From Planctomycetota bacterium (GTDB lineage: Bacteria; Planctomycetota; UBA1135; GCA-002686595): 64,000 nt of DNA. A program made the position numbers and the translations under genes. Where the stretch lies: NCBI GenBank assembly GCA_021413885.1, contig JAIOPM010000037.1, forward strand, positions 95,059 through 159,058, read 5' to 3'. Below the pieces are notes generated by a model. It was given only the letters and a program-made list of their open reading frames with translations, searched no databases and had not been told where the DNA came from. This document shows, piece by piece, positions 54,048-62,179 of the stretch (its first letter is position 1; each line of letters starts with the position of its first letter).

Positions 54048-55852
54048 ACGCCGAGCGCGTGATCGGTCGCCGCGAACTCGCCCTCGTCGCCGCGCTCGGC
54101 GTGACCGTGGTCGTCGTCTACGCGCTCGCGTTCCTCGGTTTCTTCCCCGATCCGCCGGGCACGTGGGGCCACGACTTCTCGTACTTCCTGCCGCGGCTGC
54201 TCGCCGGCGCCGATTGGCGCGCGGAGAACGGACTCGGCGCGGTGCCGTGGTTCAGCCCGGCGTTCGGTGCCGGCCTGCCGTTCTACGCGAGCCCCGGAAA
54301 CTCGTACGTGTCGGTGCCGCAAGCGCTAGCGTTCGTCGTCGGACCGCTCGACGCGGTGCGGTGGAGCCTCTACCTATTCGTCGCGGTCGGCTTCGTGTCG
54401 ATGTGGTCGCTGCTACGCATCACGTTCAAGCTCAGCGCGGGACCTGCGCTCTTCGGCGCGGTCGCGTTCGCGTTCAACGGCTGCTTCACCAGCCGGATGT
54501 TGATCGGGCACCTCGGCTTCCACTCGATCATGTTGTTGCCGGCGCTCGCGCACTTCTGCCTCGCGCCGTTGCCGACTTCGAAGAGCGCGCGGCGGCGGCG
54601 CATCGTTCGTGACGCGTGCCTCGGCGGCGTGCTCTTCGCGTACACCTTCCAGTCGGGGAATTTCTACGCGATCCCGCCGGCGCTGTTGATGATCGCGGCG
54701 CTCGCGGTGTTGTGCGTGCTCGCGGGGAGGAACCTCGAAGCGGTCTTCACGCGCGTCGTCGGCGCCGGCGTCGTCGCGCTCGCCTTGTGCGCGGCGAAGC
54801 TCGTCGCCGGGCTCGCCTACCTCTCGGGTTTTCCGCGCACGGGCTACGCGTTGCCGGGAGCGCGCAATGCCTGGGACGCGACGCGCCTCGCGTTCCTCTC
54901 GGTCTTCTGCGACCCGCCGTTCGTCGAAGCGCGCGAACGACTCGTCGATCAGCCGTTCGCGCTCGAGCGCCACGAGTGGGAGTACGGCGTCACGTGGATC
55001 CCGCTCGTGTTGATCGTCGCGGGGTGCGCGACGTGGCTCGTGCGTCGAGCGCGCGGGAGCGTGCGCGAGGAGCGGAGGACGTGGCCCCTGCTCGTCTTGC
55101 TCGCGGTGTTGCTCGCGGTGCCGATCGCGCTGAACGTCCACGGCGAGACGTGGACGCCGTTCTTGAAGAGCGTGCCGATCCTCGGCAGTTCGAGCAGCCT
55201 GGTGCGCTGGTTCGTCGCGTTCGTGCCGCTCGCGATCGTCGCGGCGGCGCTGGCATGCGAGCGCTTGCCGCTCGGACGTCACGTCGCGACGGTCGCGCTC
55301 GTCGCGGGGCTCGCAACGGTGCTGGTCTCTCTCAGCGCCGATCGCTTCCACTATCGAGCCGGCGGCTACTCGCCGGCGCCGATCGCCGAGGCGTGGAACG
55401 AGCTCGACGCGACCGGCCGCGCGCGCGCGATCACGTCCGTCGTCGACACAGAGGTCGAGGGCGATCCGAACGCGCTGGCGTTCGCGCGCGACGATGCGCT
55501 CGTTCGCGGCGAATCGCAGCGCCGACCTTACGAGCCGATGTTCGGCTACTTCCTCGAGTGGATGCCGAAGTCCGCGGTTGTCGCCGGCCCCGCGCTCGCG
55601 GAGTCCGGCGGCGAGCTCAATTTCCAACATCCGTTCGCGTTCGTGTACCCGCGCGAACTCGGCCGCGAGCCCGGCGCGCGCTTCCGCGCCGACGAGCGCG
55701 CGCAGCTCGAACGCTTCCTCGCGTACGGACCGCTCGACGTCCCGTGGCCCGCGCGGCAACGCATCGCGAACGCGCTCAACGTCGCGGCGCTGTTCGCCGT
55801 CGCGGCGTTGCTCGCGGCGACGTTCCTCGGCGCGAGGCGCGACGCACGCTAG
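54044..55852 (+). CDS. Polytopic membrane protein, GT-C/YfhO-like
   Basis: 602 residues starting in an ATGA overlap. It has about twelve membrane segments and a large first periplasmic loop (PPGTWGHDFSYFLPRLLAG) with GAGLPFYASPGNSYVSVPQAL, similar to YfhO-like or other GT-C membrane enzymes. A second extracytoplasmic domain (about residues 440-570) separates the last helices. The substrate is unknown. Likely it works with the preceding gene product in surface glycosylation. Confidence 0.62.
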   Translation: MNAERVIGRRELALVAALGVTVVVVYALAFLGFFPDPPGTWGHDFSYFLPRLLAGADWRAENGLGAVPWFSPAFGAGLPFYASPGNSYVSVPQALAFVVGPLDAVRWSLYLFVAVGFVSMWSLLRITFKLSAGPALFGAVAFAFNGCFTSRMLIGHLGFHSIMLLPALAHFCLAPLPTSKSARRRRIVRDACLGGVLFAYTFQSGNFYAIPPALLMIAALAVLCVLAGRNLEAVFTRVVGAGVVALALCAAKLVAGLAYLSGFPRTGYALPGARNAWDATRLAFLSVFCDPPFVEARERLVDQPFALERHEWEYGVTWIPLVLIVAGCATWLVRRARGSVREERRTWPLLVLLAVLLAVPIALNVHGETWTPFLKSVPILGSSSSLVRWFVAFVPLAIVAAALACERLPLGRHVATVALVAGLATVLVSLSADRFHYRAGGYSPAPIAEAWNELDATGRARAITSVVDTEVEGDPNALAFARDDALVRGESQRRPYEPMFGYFLEWMPKSAVVAGPALAESGGELNFQHPFAFVYPRELGREPGARFRADERAQLERFLAYGPLDVPWPARQRIANALNVAALFAVAALLAATFLGARRDAR

Positions 55853-55869
55853 TCACGCGTGCTCGACGC

Positions 55870-56856
55870 TCAGTGCGTCGCGCAGACCGCCGGCTTCGAG
55901 TACGCCGGGTTCTCGAACGTCTCGTTGAAATTCCAGTTGTTGCCGTCGACGCACGTGCGACACGGCGTCAGGTCGCGCAAGCAACCAGTGCGGCGCCGCA
56001 AGTCCTGCGCGCGCGGTCCGTGATAGAGCGTGTCGAGCGAATCGACCAGGATGCTGCCGAGCGCCAGGTCGATGTTGGTGTCGAGGTTGCACGGGCTCGC
56101 CACGCCGCGCCAATCGATCATCAGGAAGCGCAGTTCCCACACGTTGCAACGATTCGCGCGGACCAACGGATCCGCAGTCTTGCCGCCGTAGCTCAGCACT
56201 TGCTTCGCCAAGATGTAGTCACGCGGCCCGAGCTTTTTCTCCCACCGCTCGACGAAGCGCTGCTTCTCGTCGCCTTCGTTGTGCGAGCTCTTCACGAACA
56301 CGAGCCGGGTCGGTCGATGGTCGGGACGCGCGAGCCACTCCTCGACCTTCGCGTTGACGGCGGCCATGCGCTCACCGTCGGCGACGACGCGGCCCTCGAG
56401 ATCGCGAACTTGCCCGGGGCGCGCGCGATCGAAGACCTCGGGCGTCACCGCATCGAGCGACAAACGCACGAGATCGACGCCGGTCTCGACCCACGCGTCC
56501 ATCATCTCGCGCGTCAGGAACGACACGTTGGTGTTGAGGTCGAGCGCGAAGCGACGGTGCTTCAACGCGCGCATGTACTCGACGTAGCGCCTATGGAGCG
56601 TCTGCTCGCCGAAGAAGCCGATCTCGAGCGTGTCGGCGACGCGCTGGCACTCGTCGACCGCGCGTTCGAACACGTTCGGCGCGAGCATGCCGAGCTTGCG
56701 ATCGTAGGGCGCGCCCGCCGGCGTCGGCTCGGCCTCGCGCCAGGCCTGCGGACAGAACGGACACGCGAAGTTGCAGAGGTTCGTGAACTCGAGCGAGACT
56801 CGCAGGCGCTCGTGCGGCGCAAAGTCGCGTGAACGAGGCAGGTGCGCGAAGTCCAT
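55870..56856 (-). CDS. Radical SAM protein with SPASM-like domain
   Basis: 328 residues from the ATG at 56856. The motif CNFACPFC (Cys 28, 32, 35) is the radical SAM cluster; LDLNTNVSFLT and VRLSLDAVTPEVFDRARPG are further core strands. C-terminal cysteines (CNLDTN, GCLRDLTPCRTC) resemble a SPASM domain. It is divergent from the glycosyltransferase-methyltransferase gene, and ends 17 bases from the convergent membrane protein. A role in the same glycan or peptide pathway is possible. Confidence 0.85.
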   Translation of the reverse strand: MDFAHLPRSRDFAPHERLRVSLEFTNLCNFACPFCPQAWREAEPTPAGAPYDRKLGMLAPNVFERAVDECQRVADTLEIGFFGEQTLHRRYVEYMRALKHRRFALDLNTNVSFLTREMMDAWVETGVDLVRLSLDAVTPEVFDRARPGQVRDLEGRVVADGERMAAVNAKVEEWLARPDHRPTRLVFVKSSHNEGDEKQRFVERWEKKLGPRDYILAKQVLSYGGKTADPLVRANRCNVWELRFLMIDWRGVASPCNLDTNIDLALGSILVDSLDTLYHGPRAQDLRRRTGCLRDLTPCRTCVDGNNWNFNETFENPAYSKPAVCATH

Positions 56857-57040
56857 GCGGGTTCGGCATCGGCCCCTTCGCGCCGGACCTGAAGCGCGCG
56901 AGCCCGCGCCGCACGCGCTCGATTCCCCAATTCGGCCCGAACCCGTCGCGCTCGCCCCAGCCGCCGTCCGGGCCCGTCGAAAGAACGGTCGACCGCAGGC
57001 GCCGTGGCCCGCGGAGTCCGCACTGCGTCGACACCGGCAC

Positions 57041-57046
57041 GAGGAA
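57041..57046 (+). promoter_or_regulatory. GAGGAA ribosome site of the glycosyltransferase-methyltransferase gene
   Basis: GAGGAA lies seven bases before the GTG at 57054 and shows that translation starts there, although the frame is open about 225 bases further upstream. Confidence 0.65.
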
Positions 57047-57053
57047 ACATCGC

Positions 57054-59099
57054 GTGAGAATCGCCGTCCTGATCGCGTCCAAGAATCGTCCCGAACGCGT
57101 CGACGCGCTCGCTGCCCGTCTGCAGCAATCGTCGGTGCTTCCGTACGACCTCTACGTCGTCGAATGCGGCACCGAGCGCGAGAAGTTCTCCGCGCACTCG
57201 AACCTCTGGGTCGCCGAAGGACACAGCGAGGCCTACGCGAAAGGCATCGCGTTGCAGGCGGCGGAGCTTGCAGGCAAGTACGACTACTACTTCGTGCTCT
57301 CGAACGCGATCGAGCTCGACGCGGACGGCGATCCGCTCGGGCGCTTGATCGAGCAGATGGAGAGCGAGCCGCGCATGGCGATCCTCGCTCCGACGACGAA
57401 CGACGGACGCTACCCGGGTTCCGCGCGCATGCAGCCGAGCGGCTGGCACGCGGTCGCGACGTGCGAGGACCTCGGCTACCTCGTGCGCGCCTCGGCGATC
57501 GCGGAGGTCGGCTTCCTCGATCCGACGCTCGAACACCGCGGCGGCGGCATCGACGAATACGCCTATCGGCTCTACTCACGCGCGTGGTTCCTCGCGTACT
57601 CCGACGAAGTCACGTGTCGTCGCGCGACCGATCTGCCGATGGCCGCAGTTCCGCGGCGCGCGCTGCAGTCCGCGCTCGACGGCTTCCGCAAGGTGCACGG
57701 CGAGCGTTGGCACGAAGTCTTCTGGGCCGCGACGCGCCGCCACGAGATCGAGATCGACACGTTCTCCATGCATGCCGAGCGCTGGGAGCAAGAGCTCGAG
57801 CTCGGGCTTGCCGAGCCGCGCGCAACACTCGAGTTCGGCATCGCGACGAACGCCGCGTTCCGCGTCTTCGCGTGGCCGGATTGGCGCGACGCGCACGAGG
57901 TCGAGCAGCTGCTCGAACGCTTCGCGCGGCCGTTGGTCGGGCGCAACGACGCGTGCCTCTGCCTGCGTCGCGATCCGAACCGCGATCCGATTCCGGCCGA
58001 CGTGCTCGCGACGCTCGGCGCCGCGCACGCGCGCGTTCTCGGCGCCGACGCCGCGATCGAAGTGCTGATCGTCGACGACGCGCTCGACGCGTCGGCTTGG
58101 CCGGAGCTCGAACGCGCGATCACGGTCGCCGTCGCGCTGCCGTCGTCGTCGAGCGGCGAACGCGCCGCGCTCTACGCCGCGCTCGGCCGCAAGGTCGCGC
58201 ACACGGTCGACGCGCTCCGCACTCACTTCAGCGGCGCGACGCAGGTGCCCGAGATCGCGCCGGCGCTGCCGCGCTACGGGAAGGACGCGCTCTCGGAAGT
58301 CGATTGGCCGATCGTCGAAGCGATCAAGGCGTTGCACCCGTGGTTCTATCCGGTGGTGCTCGGCAACTTGAAGGTGACGCCGGGCGTCGGCTCCCACGTC
58401 GCGGCGGATTTCCTCGAGCATCGCACCGCGTGCCGCACGAGGTTGCTCGTCGACGAAGTCGCGAACCGCATCGAGCTGCGCGGCAAGTCGGTGCTCGAGC
58501 TCGCGTGCAACTGCGCGTTCTGGTCGGCGCGTTACGCCGAACGCGGCGCGACGCGCGTCGTCGGGCTCGAAGGTCGCGAGGAGTACGTGCGTCAGGCCGA
58601 GCTCTACTGGTCGACCAATCGCTTCCTGCCGGCCGGCGCGTACGAATTCCTACGCGGCAACATCTCGGACGCGAGCGCGTGGCAAGCGCTGCGCGAGCGC
58701 GCGCCGTTCGACGTCACGCTGTGCGCCGGGATCCTCTACCACGTCCCGAACTACCGCGAGATCCTGCGCTGGGCCGCCGAAGTCACGAGCGACGTCCTGA
58801 TCGTCGACACGCGCGTCTCCGACGCGGACGAGACGCCGATCGAGGAGCCGGGCGAGCTCTTCTTCAACGCGATCCGCGAGACGCGCGTCAAGATCGTGCC
58901 GAACCGTGCGCGGCTGCTCACCCACTTGCGCGAGCTCGGCTTCGCCGCGGAAGTGTTGCCGGTCGGTTTCCCGGCGTCGCTCGGCGTCGACGACGTCGAC
59001 AGCTACGCCGACGGTCGCGCGGTGACGATCCTCGCGCGCCGCGTCGCGGTGCCGACGCAGCTCGAACACGCGCCGCGCGCTTCGAGCTCGCCGGTCTGA
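57054..59099 (+). CDS. Bifunctional glycosyltransferase family 2-like / SAM methyltransferase fusion
   Basis: 681 residues from the GTG at 57054. Residues 1-250 are GT-A-like: RIAVLIASKNRPERV, YDLYVVECGT, a long loop with ELDADGDPLG and GFLDPTLEHRGGGIDEYAYR. A middle alpha/beta segment (260-395) looks like the linker seen after other family 2 glycosyltransferases. Residues about 425-660 are a class I methyltransferase: RGKSVLELACNCAFWSARYA (480-491 motif I), VVGLEGREEYVRQAEL, and LCAGILYHVPNYREILRWA. The protein probably adds a sugar and methylates it, or methylates the acceptor, at one site. No signal peptide. Confidence 0.8.
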   Translation: MRIAVLIASKNRPERVDALAARLQQSSVLPYDLYVVECGTEREKFSAHSNLWVAEGHSEAYAKGIALQAAELAGKYDYYFVLSNAIELDADGDPLGRLIEQMESEPRMAILAPTTNDGRYPGSARMQPSGWHAVATCEDLGYLVRASAIAEVGFLDPTLEHRGGGIDEYAYRLYSRAWFLAYSDEVTCRRATDLPMAAVPRRALQSALDGFRKVHGERWHEVFWAATRRHEIEIDTFSMHAERWEQELELGLAEPRATLEFGIATNAAFRVFAWPDWRDAHEVEQLLERFARPLVGRNDACLCLRRDPNRDPIPADVLATLGAAHARVLGADAAIEVLIVDDALDASAWPELERAITVAVALPSSSSGERAALYAALGRKVAHTVDALRTHFSGATQVPEIAPALPRYGKDALSEVDWPIVEAIKALHPWFYPVVLGNLKVTPGVGSHVAADFLEHRTACRTRLLVDEVANRIELRGKSVLELACNCAFWSARYAERGATRVVGLEGREEYVRQAELYWSTNRFLPAGAYEFLRGNISDASAWQALRERAPFDVTLCAGILYHVPNYREILRWAAEVTSDVLIVDTRVSDADETPIEEPGELFFNAIRETRVKIVPNRARLLTHLRELGFAAEVLPVGFPASLGVDDVDSYADGRAVTILARRVAVPTQLEHAPRASSSPV

Positions 59100-59206
59100 G
59101 CGCTCGCGTCGAACGACACGCGCGTACCGGACGCTGACTCACCTCTGACGCGCGGTGGCGACGCCGGCGTCTACGCTGCACGCCGGCGACCGCGTGTCGG
59201 CGCCGA

Positions 59207-59212
59207 GAGAGG
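59207..59212 (+). promoter_or_regulatory. GAGAGG ribosome site supporting a TTG start
   Basis: GAGAGG lies six bases before the TTG at 59219, which begins a signal peptide. It favours this rare start codon. Confidence 0.55.
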
Positions 59213-59218
59213 TCCGAC

Positions 59219-60367
59219 TTGCAGCGATCGATTCGAAACGCGTTGATCTGCGCGGCGTTCGTGCTCGCGAGCGGGGGCCCAGCGACGGCGACGCAACGCG
59301 TCGAGCTCGCGCGCGCCCTCGGCGACGCGGGCGACGAGCACGGCGTCGGCCTTGCGCCGCTCGACGCGGGTTGCGTCGTGTCGGGCTGGGTCGCGCTCGA
59401 CGCGCACGTCGAAGCGGGCCTCCTCGAACGCCTCGATCTCCGCGGCGACGTCGTGTGGCGCCGCACGTTCCCCGGCGGCGACGACGCGGCGTTGTGGTCG
59501 GTCGCCGAACTCCCGAGCGGCGGCTTCGTCGCGGCCGGTTGGTCGAAGAGCGCGCGCGGCGACCTCGACGCGTTCTGCGTGCGCACGAGCGCGACGGGCG
59601 ACCTGCTGTGGACGCGTTCCTACGAAGCTCCGGGCGACGAACGACTGTGGTCGCTCGACGTCACGAGCGACGGCTTCGTCGCGGCCGGCGAGACCGCGGC
59701 CTCGGGCCGTTCGTGTGCCTTCGTGCTGCGCCTCGGACTCGACGGCATCGAGCGCGAACGCCGCACCCACGGCGAGGCGGAAGTCGAGCGTGTGTTCGCG
59801 GTCCGCGCACAGAACGACGGCGGCTACGTGCTCGCCGGACTCGCGGGCAGCGGCCCGCCCGAAGGCCCCGGCTTCGACGCGCGGATCGCGGCGTACGACG
59901 CAGGCGGTCGACGAACGTGGAAGCGCGACTTCGGCGGCGCGGGTTTCGACGTCGCGCACGACGTCGAGCGCGCGGCCGACGGCACGTTGCGCGTCGTCGG
60001 CTACACCGACGTCGGCGGCGAGCACGGGATCGACGCGTTCTTGCTCACGCTCGCGAAGGACGGCTCGGTCGTCAGCACACACACGTACGGCGGGCCGCGC
60101 GACGATCGCGTCGTGCACTGCGCGTTGCTCGCCGACGGCCGCGCCGCGTTGATCGGCTACACGCGCTCCGCCGACGACTGGGACATCGTCGTGCGCCTCG
60201 TCGATTCGACCGGCGCATCGACGTGGGAGCAGCGCTTCGGCGGCGACGAGCCCGAGCTCGGTCGCTCGATCGCCGCGGCGCCCGACGGCAAGGTGTGGGT
60301 CGTCGGGCATTCGCGGAGTTATGGGCCGCGCGAGCGATTGCTGCTGTTGCGATTCGCCGTCGACTGA
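59219..60367 (+). CDS. Secreted beta-propeller repeat protein
   Basis: 382 residues from a TTG with a good ribosome site. The signal peptide is LICAAFVLASGGPATA. The mature protein is a chain of about seven strand-rich repeats of roughly 50 residues with recurring patterns GGFVAAGWSKSA, DGFVAAGETAAS, GGYVLAGLAGSG and WTRSYE/WKRDFGG ends. This is typical of the propeller repeats often called SBBP or Kelch-like. No catalytic residues are seen. Probably extracytoplasmic; ligand unknown. Confidence 0.72.
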   Translation: MQRSIRNALICAAFVLASGGPATATQRVELARALGDAGDEHGVGLAPLDAGCVVSGWVALDAHVEAGLLERLDLRGDVVWRRTFPGGDDAALWSVAELPSGGFVAAGWSKSARGDLDAFCVRTSATGDLLWTRSYEAPGDERLWSLDVTSDGFVAAGETAASGRSCAFVLRLGLDGIERERRTHGEAEVERVFAVRAQNDGGYVLAGLAGSGPPEGPGFDARIAAYDAGGRRTWKRDFGGAGFDVAHDVERAADGTLRVVGYTDVGGEHGIDAFLLTLAKDGSVVSTHTYGGPRDDRVVHCALLADGRAALIGYTRSADDWDIVVRLVDSTGASTWEQRFGGDEPELGRSIAAAPDGKVWVVGHSRSYGPRERLLLLRFAVD

Positions 60368-60374
60368 CGCGGCC

Positions 60375-60869
60375 TCAACGCTTCGTGCTCGCGTCGCCGT
60401 CGAACTCCTTGCGCGTCGTCGATTGTTCGCGGCCGACGCGGCCGACCACGATCTCGGCGCGGCCGAAACTCTCGGGCCGCACCGGCGCGCCGTGGTGCCC
60501 GCGCAGCAACGCGAGTTGCCCGACGTGCGTCAACGCGTCGGCGATCGGCCCCTGGAAGATCTGCGTCGCGGGATGGCCGAGCGGAGCGGACGTCGCGAGC
60601 CGTTGGTCGAGGCGCGCGAGCGCGGCGAAGAAGCGCTCGACGTCGCGGTTCCAGTCGCCGGCGCTCGCGGCCTTCCAGGCCCAGCGGCCGTCCGCCAACT
60701 CGTTCGACCACTCGAGCAGGTCCCCGAGATGGCCGACGAGCTCCGACGGCGTGCGCGACGACGGACCGAGACGCAGCTCGGCGAAACCCGCCGGCGGATC
60801 ACGCAGCACTTTCTCCGCGCGGTACGCGAGCGTCGCCAACGTGTGGCGCAGGAAGAGCGTGTCGTCCAT
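60375..60869 (-). CDS. DinB-like four-helix metal-binding protein
   Basis: 164 residues from the ATG at 60869. Sequence segments TLFLRHTLATLAYRAEKVL, ELVGHLGDLLEWS and IADALTHVGQLALLRG fit a DinB/YfiT-type four-helix bundle with His residues (H9, the HLGDL His, and TH in the fourth helix) that bind a metal. Such proteins include thiol transferases with bacillithiol or mycothiol; the substrate is unknown. It overlaps nothing and ends 7 bases from the convergent propeller gene. Confidence 0.72.
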   Translation of the reverse strand: MDDTLFLRHTLATLAYRAEKVLRDPPAGFAELRLGPSSRTPSELVGHLGDLLEWSNELADGRWAWKAASAGDWNRDVERFFAALARLDQRLATSAPLGHPATQIFQGPIADALTHVGQLALLRGHHGAPVRPESFGRAEIVVGRVGREQSTTRKEFDGDASTKR

Positions 60870-60883
60870 GCCGCGGGCTCGCG

Positions 60884-61039
60884 CTACTTCGCCAGGATCT
60901 TCTTCTGGTTGGCGAGGATCGTGTTCTGGTTCGCGAGGATCTTGGCGAGGCCGGCGACGATCGCCTTCTGGTTCTTCAGGATCGCGCCTTGGTTCTTGAG
61001 GATGGTCGCTTGGTTGCCGAGCGTCGCTTGTTGGGCCAT
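60884..61039 (-). CDS. 51-residue protein of seven tandem heptads (predicted coiled coil)
   Basis: The protein after Met 1 is seven consecutive seven-residue units plus a final Lys. The consensus is N-Q-x-x-I-L-x: AQQATLG, NQATILK, NQGAILK, NQKAIVA, GLAKILA, NQNTILA, NQKKILA. Ile and Leu at fixed positions give a two-position hydrophobic core with Asn/Gln at the start of each unit, predicting a short coiled coil that would oligomerise. The frame is open upstream but the ATG at 61039 starts exactly at the first heptad. No signal peptide or known family is recognised. It is 14 bases upstream of the DinB-like gene and may be cotranscribed. Confidence 0.7.
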   Translation of the reverse strand: MAQQATLGNQATILKNQGAILKNQKAIVAGLAKILANQNTILANQKKILAK

Positions 61040-61113
61040 GGTTCGCTTTCGCGGGCTGGAGTTCGGTCGTTGCGTTCGAGTGAGCGCGCAACGATAGCGA
61101 ATCGGCGAGCGAG

Positions 61114-62124
61114 CTACACCGGACGCAGCGCGCGTTCGCACGCGTCGGCGGCTTCGGCCGCGGTCGCCCACGCGATCGTCACGCCCATGCGTCCGTGGCC
61201 GTAGTGATGGACGATGCGCCGATCGGGGCCGACGTCCTCGACCTCCAAACGGATGTCCTCGAAGACGTTCGCCACGCCGCGGGCCGGACGCCGCGCGGCG
61301 CGCGCTTGGAGGATCGTCGTCGCGAGCTCGCGCCAACGCGGATGGCCGTCGAGGCGCAGCAGGTTGCGCGCGCGCTCGACGACGGCGCGCAGCGAAGTCT
61401 CGTCGGTGCCCTCGCGTTCGCGCACTTCGTCGAACGTGCCGCCGACGACCAAGCGATCGGCGTAGCGGAAGACGTACGCGACGAGGCCTCCCGGCGCGTC
61501 GTCGTGGAGGCTGTACTCGAGGCCGATGTCGTTCGGCACGTGCAGCACTTGTCCGTGCATCGAACGCACCAACGGATCGCGCGCGAGCACCGCGGCGCCG
61601 ACGCCCGAGCAGTTGACGACGCGCGTGTGGCCGAGGTCTAAGAGCTCGTCGAGCTTCGCCACGTCGCGTTGGATCAACGAGCCGCCGAGACGCTGGAACT
61701 CCGCGCGCAGCCACGGGAGATAGCGAAGCATGTCGACGTGCGGTCGCACGGTGTCGATGATCGCGGTGAAGGGCTCGCGCCGCGGCAGATCCTTCGCGTG
61801 GAGCAATTCGCCGAGCCACGGCTCGGCCTTGCGCGGCGCGTAGAAGTACTCACGCAGCTTGCCGACGCCGACGCCGGACTCCGGATGCGACGCCGCGACG
61901 GCGCAGAGTCGCGCGTAGGCCGCGGTCGTCCAACGCCGGAAACGCTCGGGCGCCGGCCCGGGATACGGCGTGAACATCGCGGGCGCGACCGATGACGCCG
62001 GCGGCGAGTCGACGTCGCGCGTGTAGAGGCGCACGGGCGAGCCGCGGCCAAGCAGCTCGACCGCCGTCGTCAACCCGACGACGCCCGACCCGACGACGGC
62101 GATCTCGCGCTCGTGTGCGTTCAC
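61114..62124 (-). CDS. FAD-dependent D-amino-acid-oxidase-like oxidoreductase
   Basis: 336 residues from a GTG at 62124. The N-terminal Rossmann loop IAVVGSGVVGLTTAVELLGRG binds FAD; RVVNCSGVGA and the C-terminal HHYGHGRMGVTIAWATA, close to the H-x-YGHG pattern of D-amino-acid oxidases, mark the DAO family. These oxidise D-amino acids or other amines to imino acids with oxygen. The protein is about the length of eukaryotic-type DAAO. A sarcosine or D-aspartate preference cannot be excluded. Confidence 0.83.
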   Translation of the reverse strand: MNAHEREIAVVGSGVVGLTTAVELLGRGSPVRLYTRDVDSPPASSVAPAMFTPYPGPAPERFRRWTTAAYARLCAVAASHPESGVGVGKLREYFYAPRKAEPWLGELLHAKDLPRREPFTAIIDTVRPHVDMLRYLPWLRAEFQRLGGSLIQRDVAKLDELLDLGHTRVVNCSGVGAAVLARDPLVRSMHGQVLHVPNDIGLEYSLHDDAPGGLVAYVFRYADRLVVGGTFDEVREREGTDETSLRAVVERARNLLRLDGHPRWRELATTILQARAARRPARGVANVFEDIRLEVEDVGPDRRIVHHYGHGRMGVTIAWATAAEAADACERALRPV

Positions 62125-62179
62125 GCCGCGATCTTACGGATCGGACGCGCCGCGGTCTCGCGGCGACACCGCTCGACGT

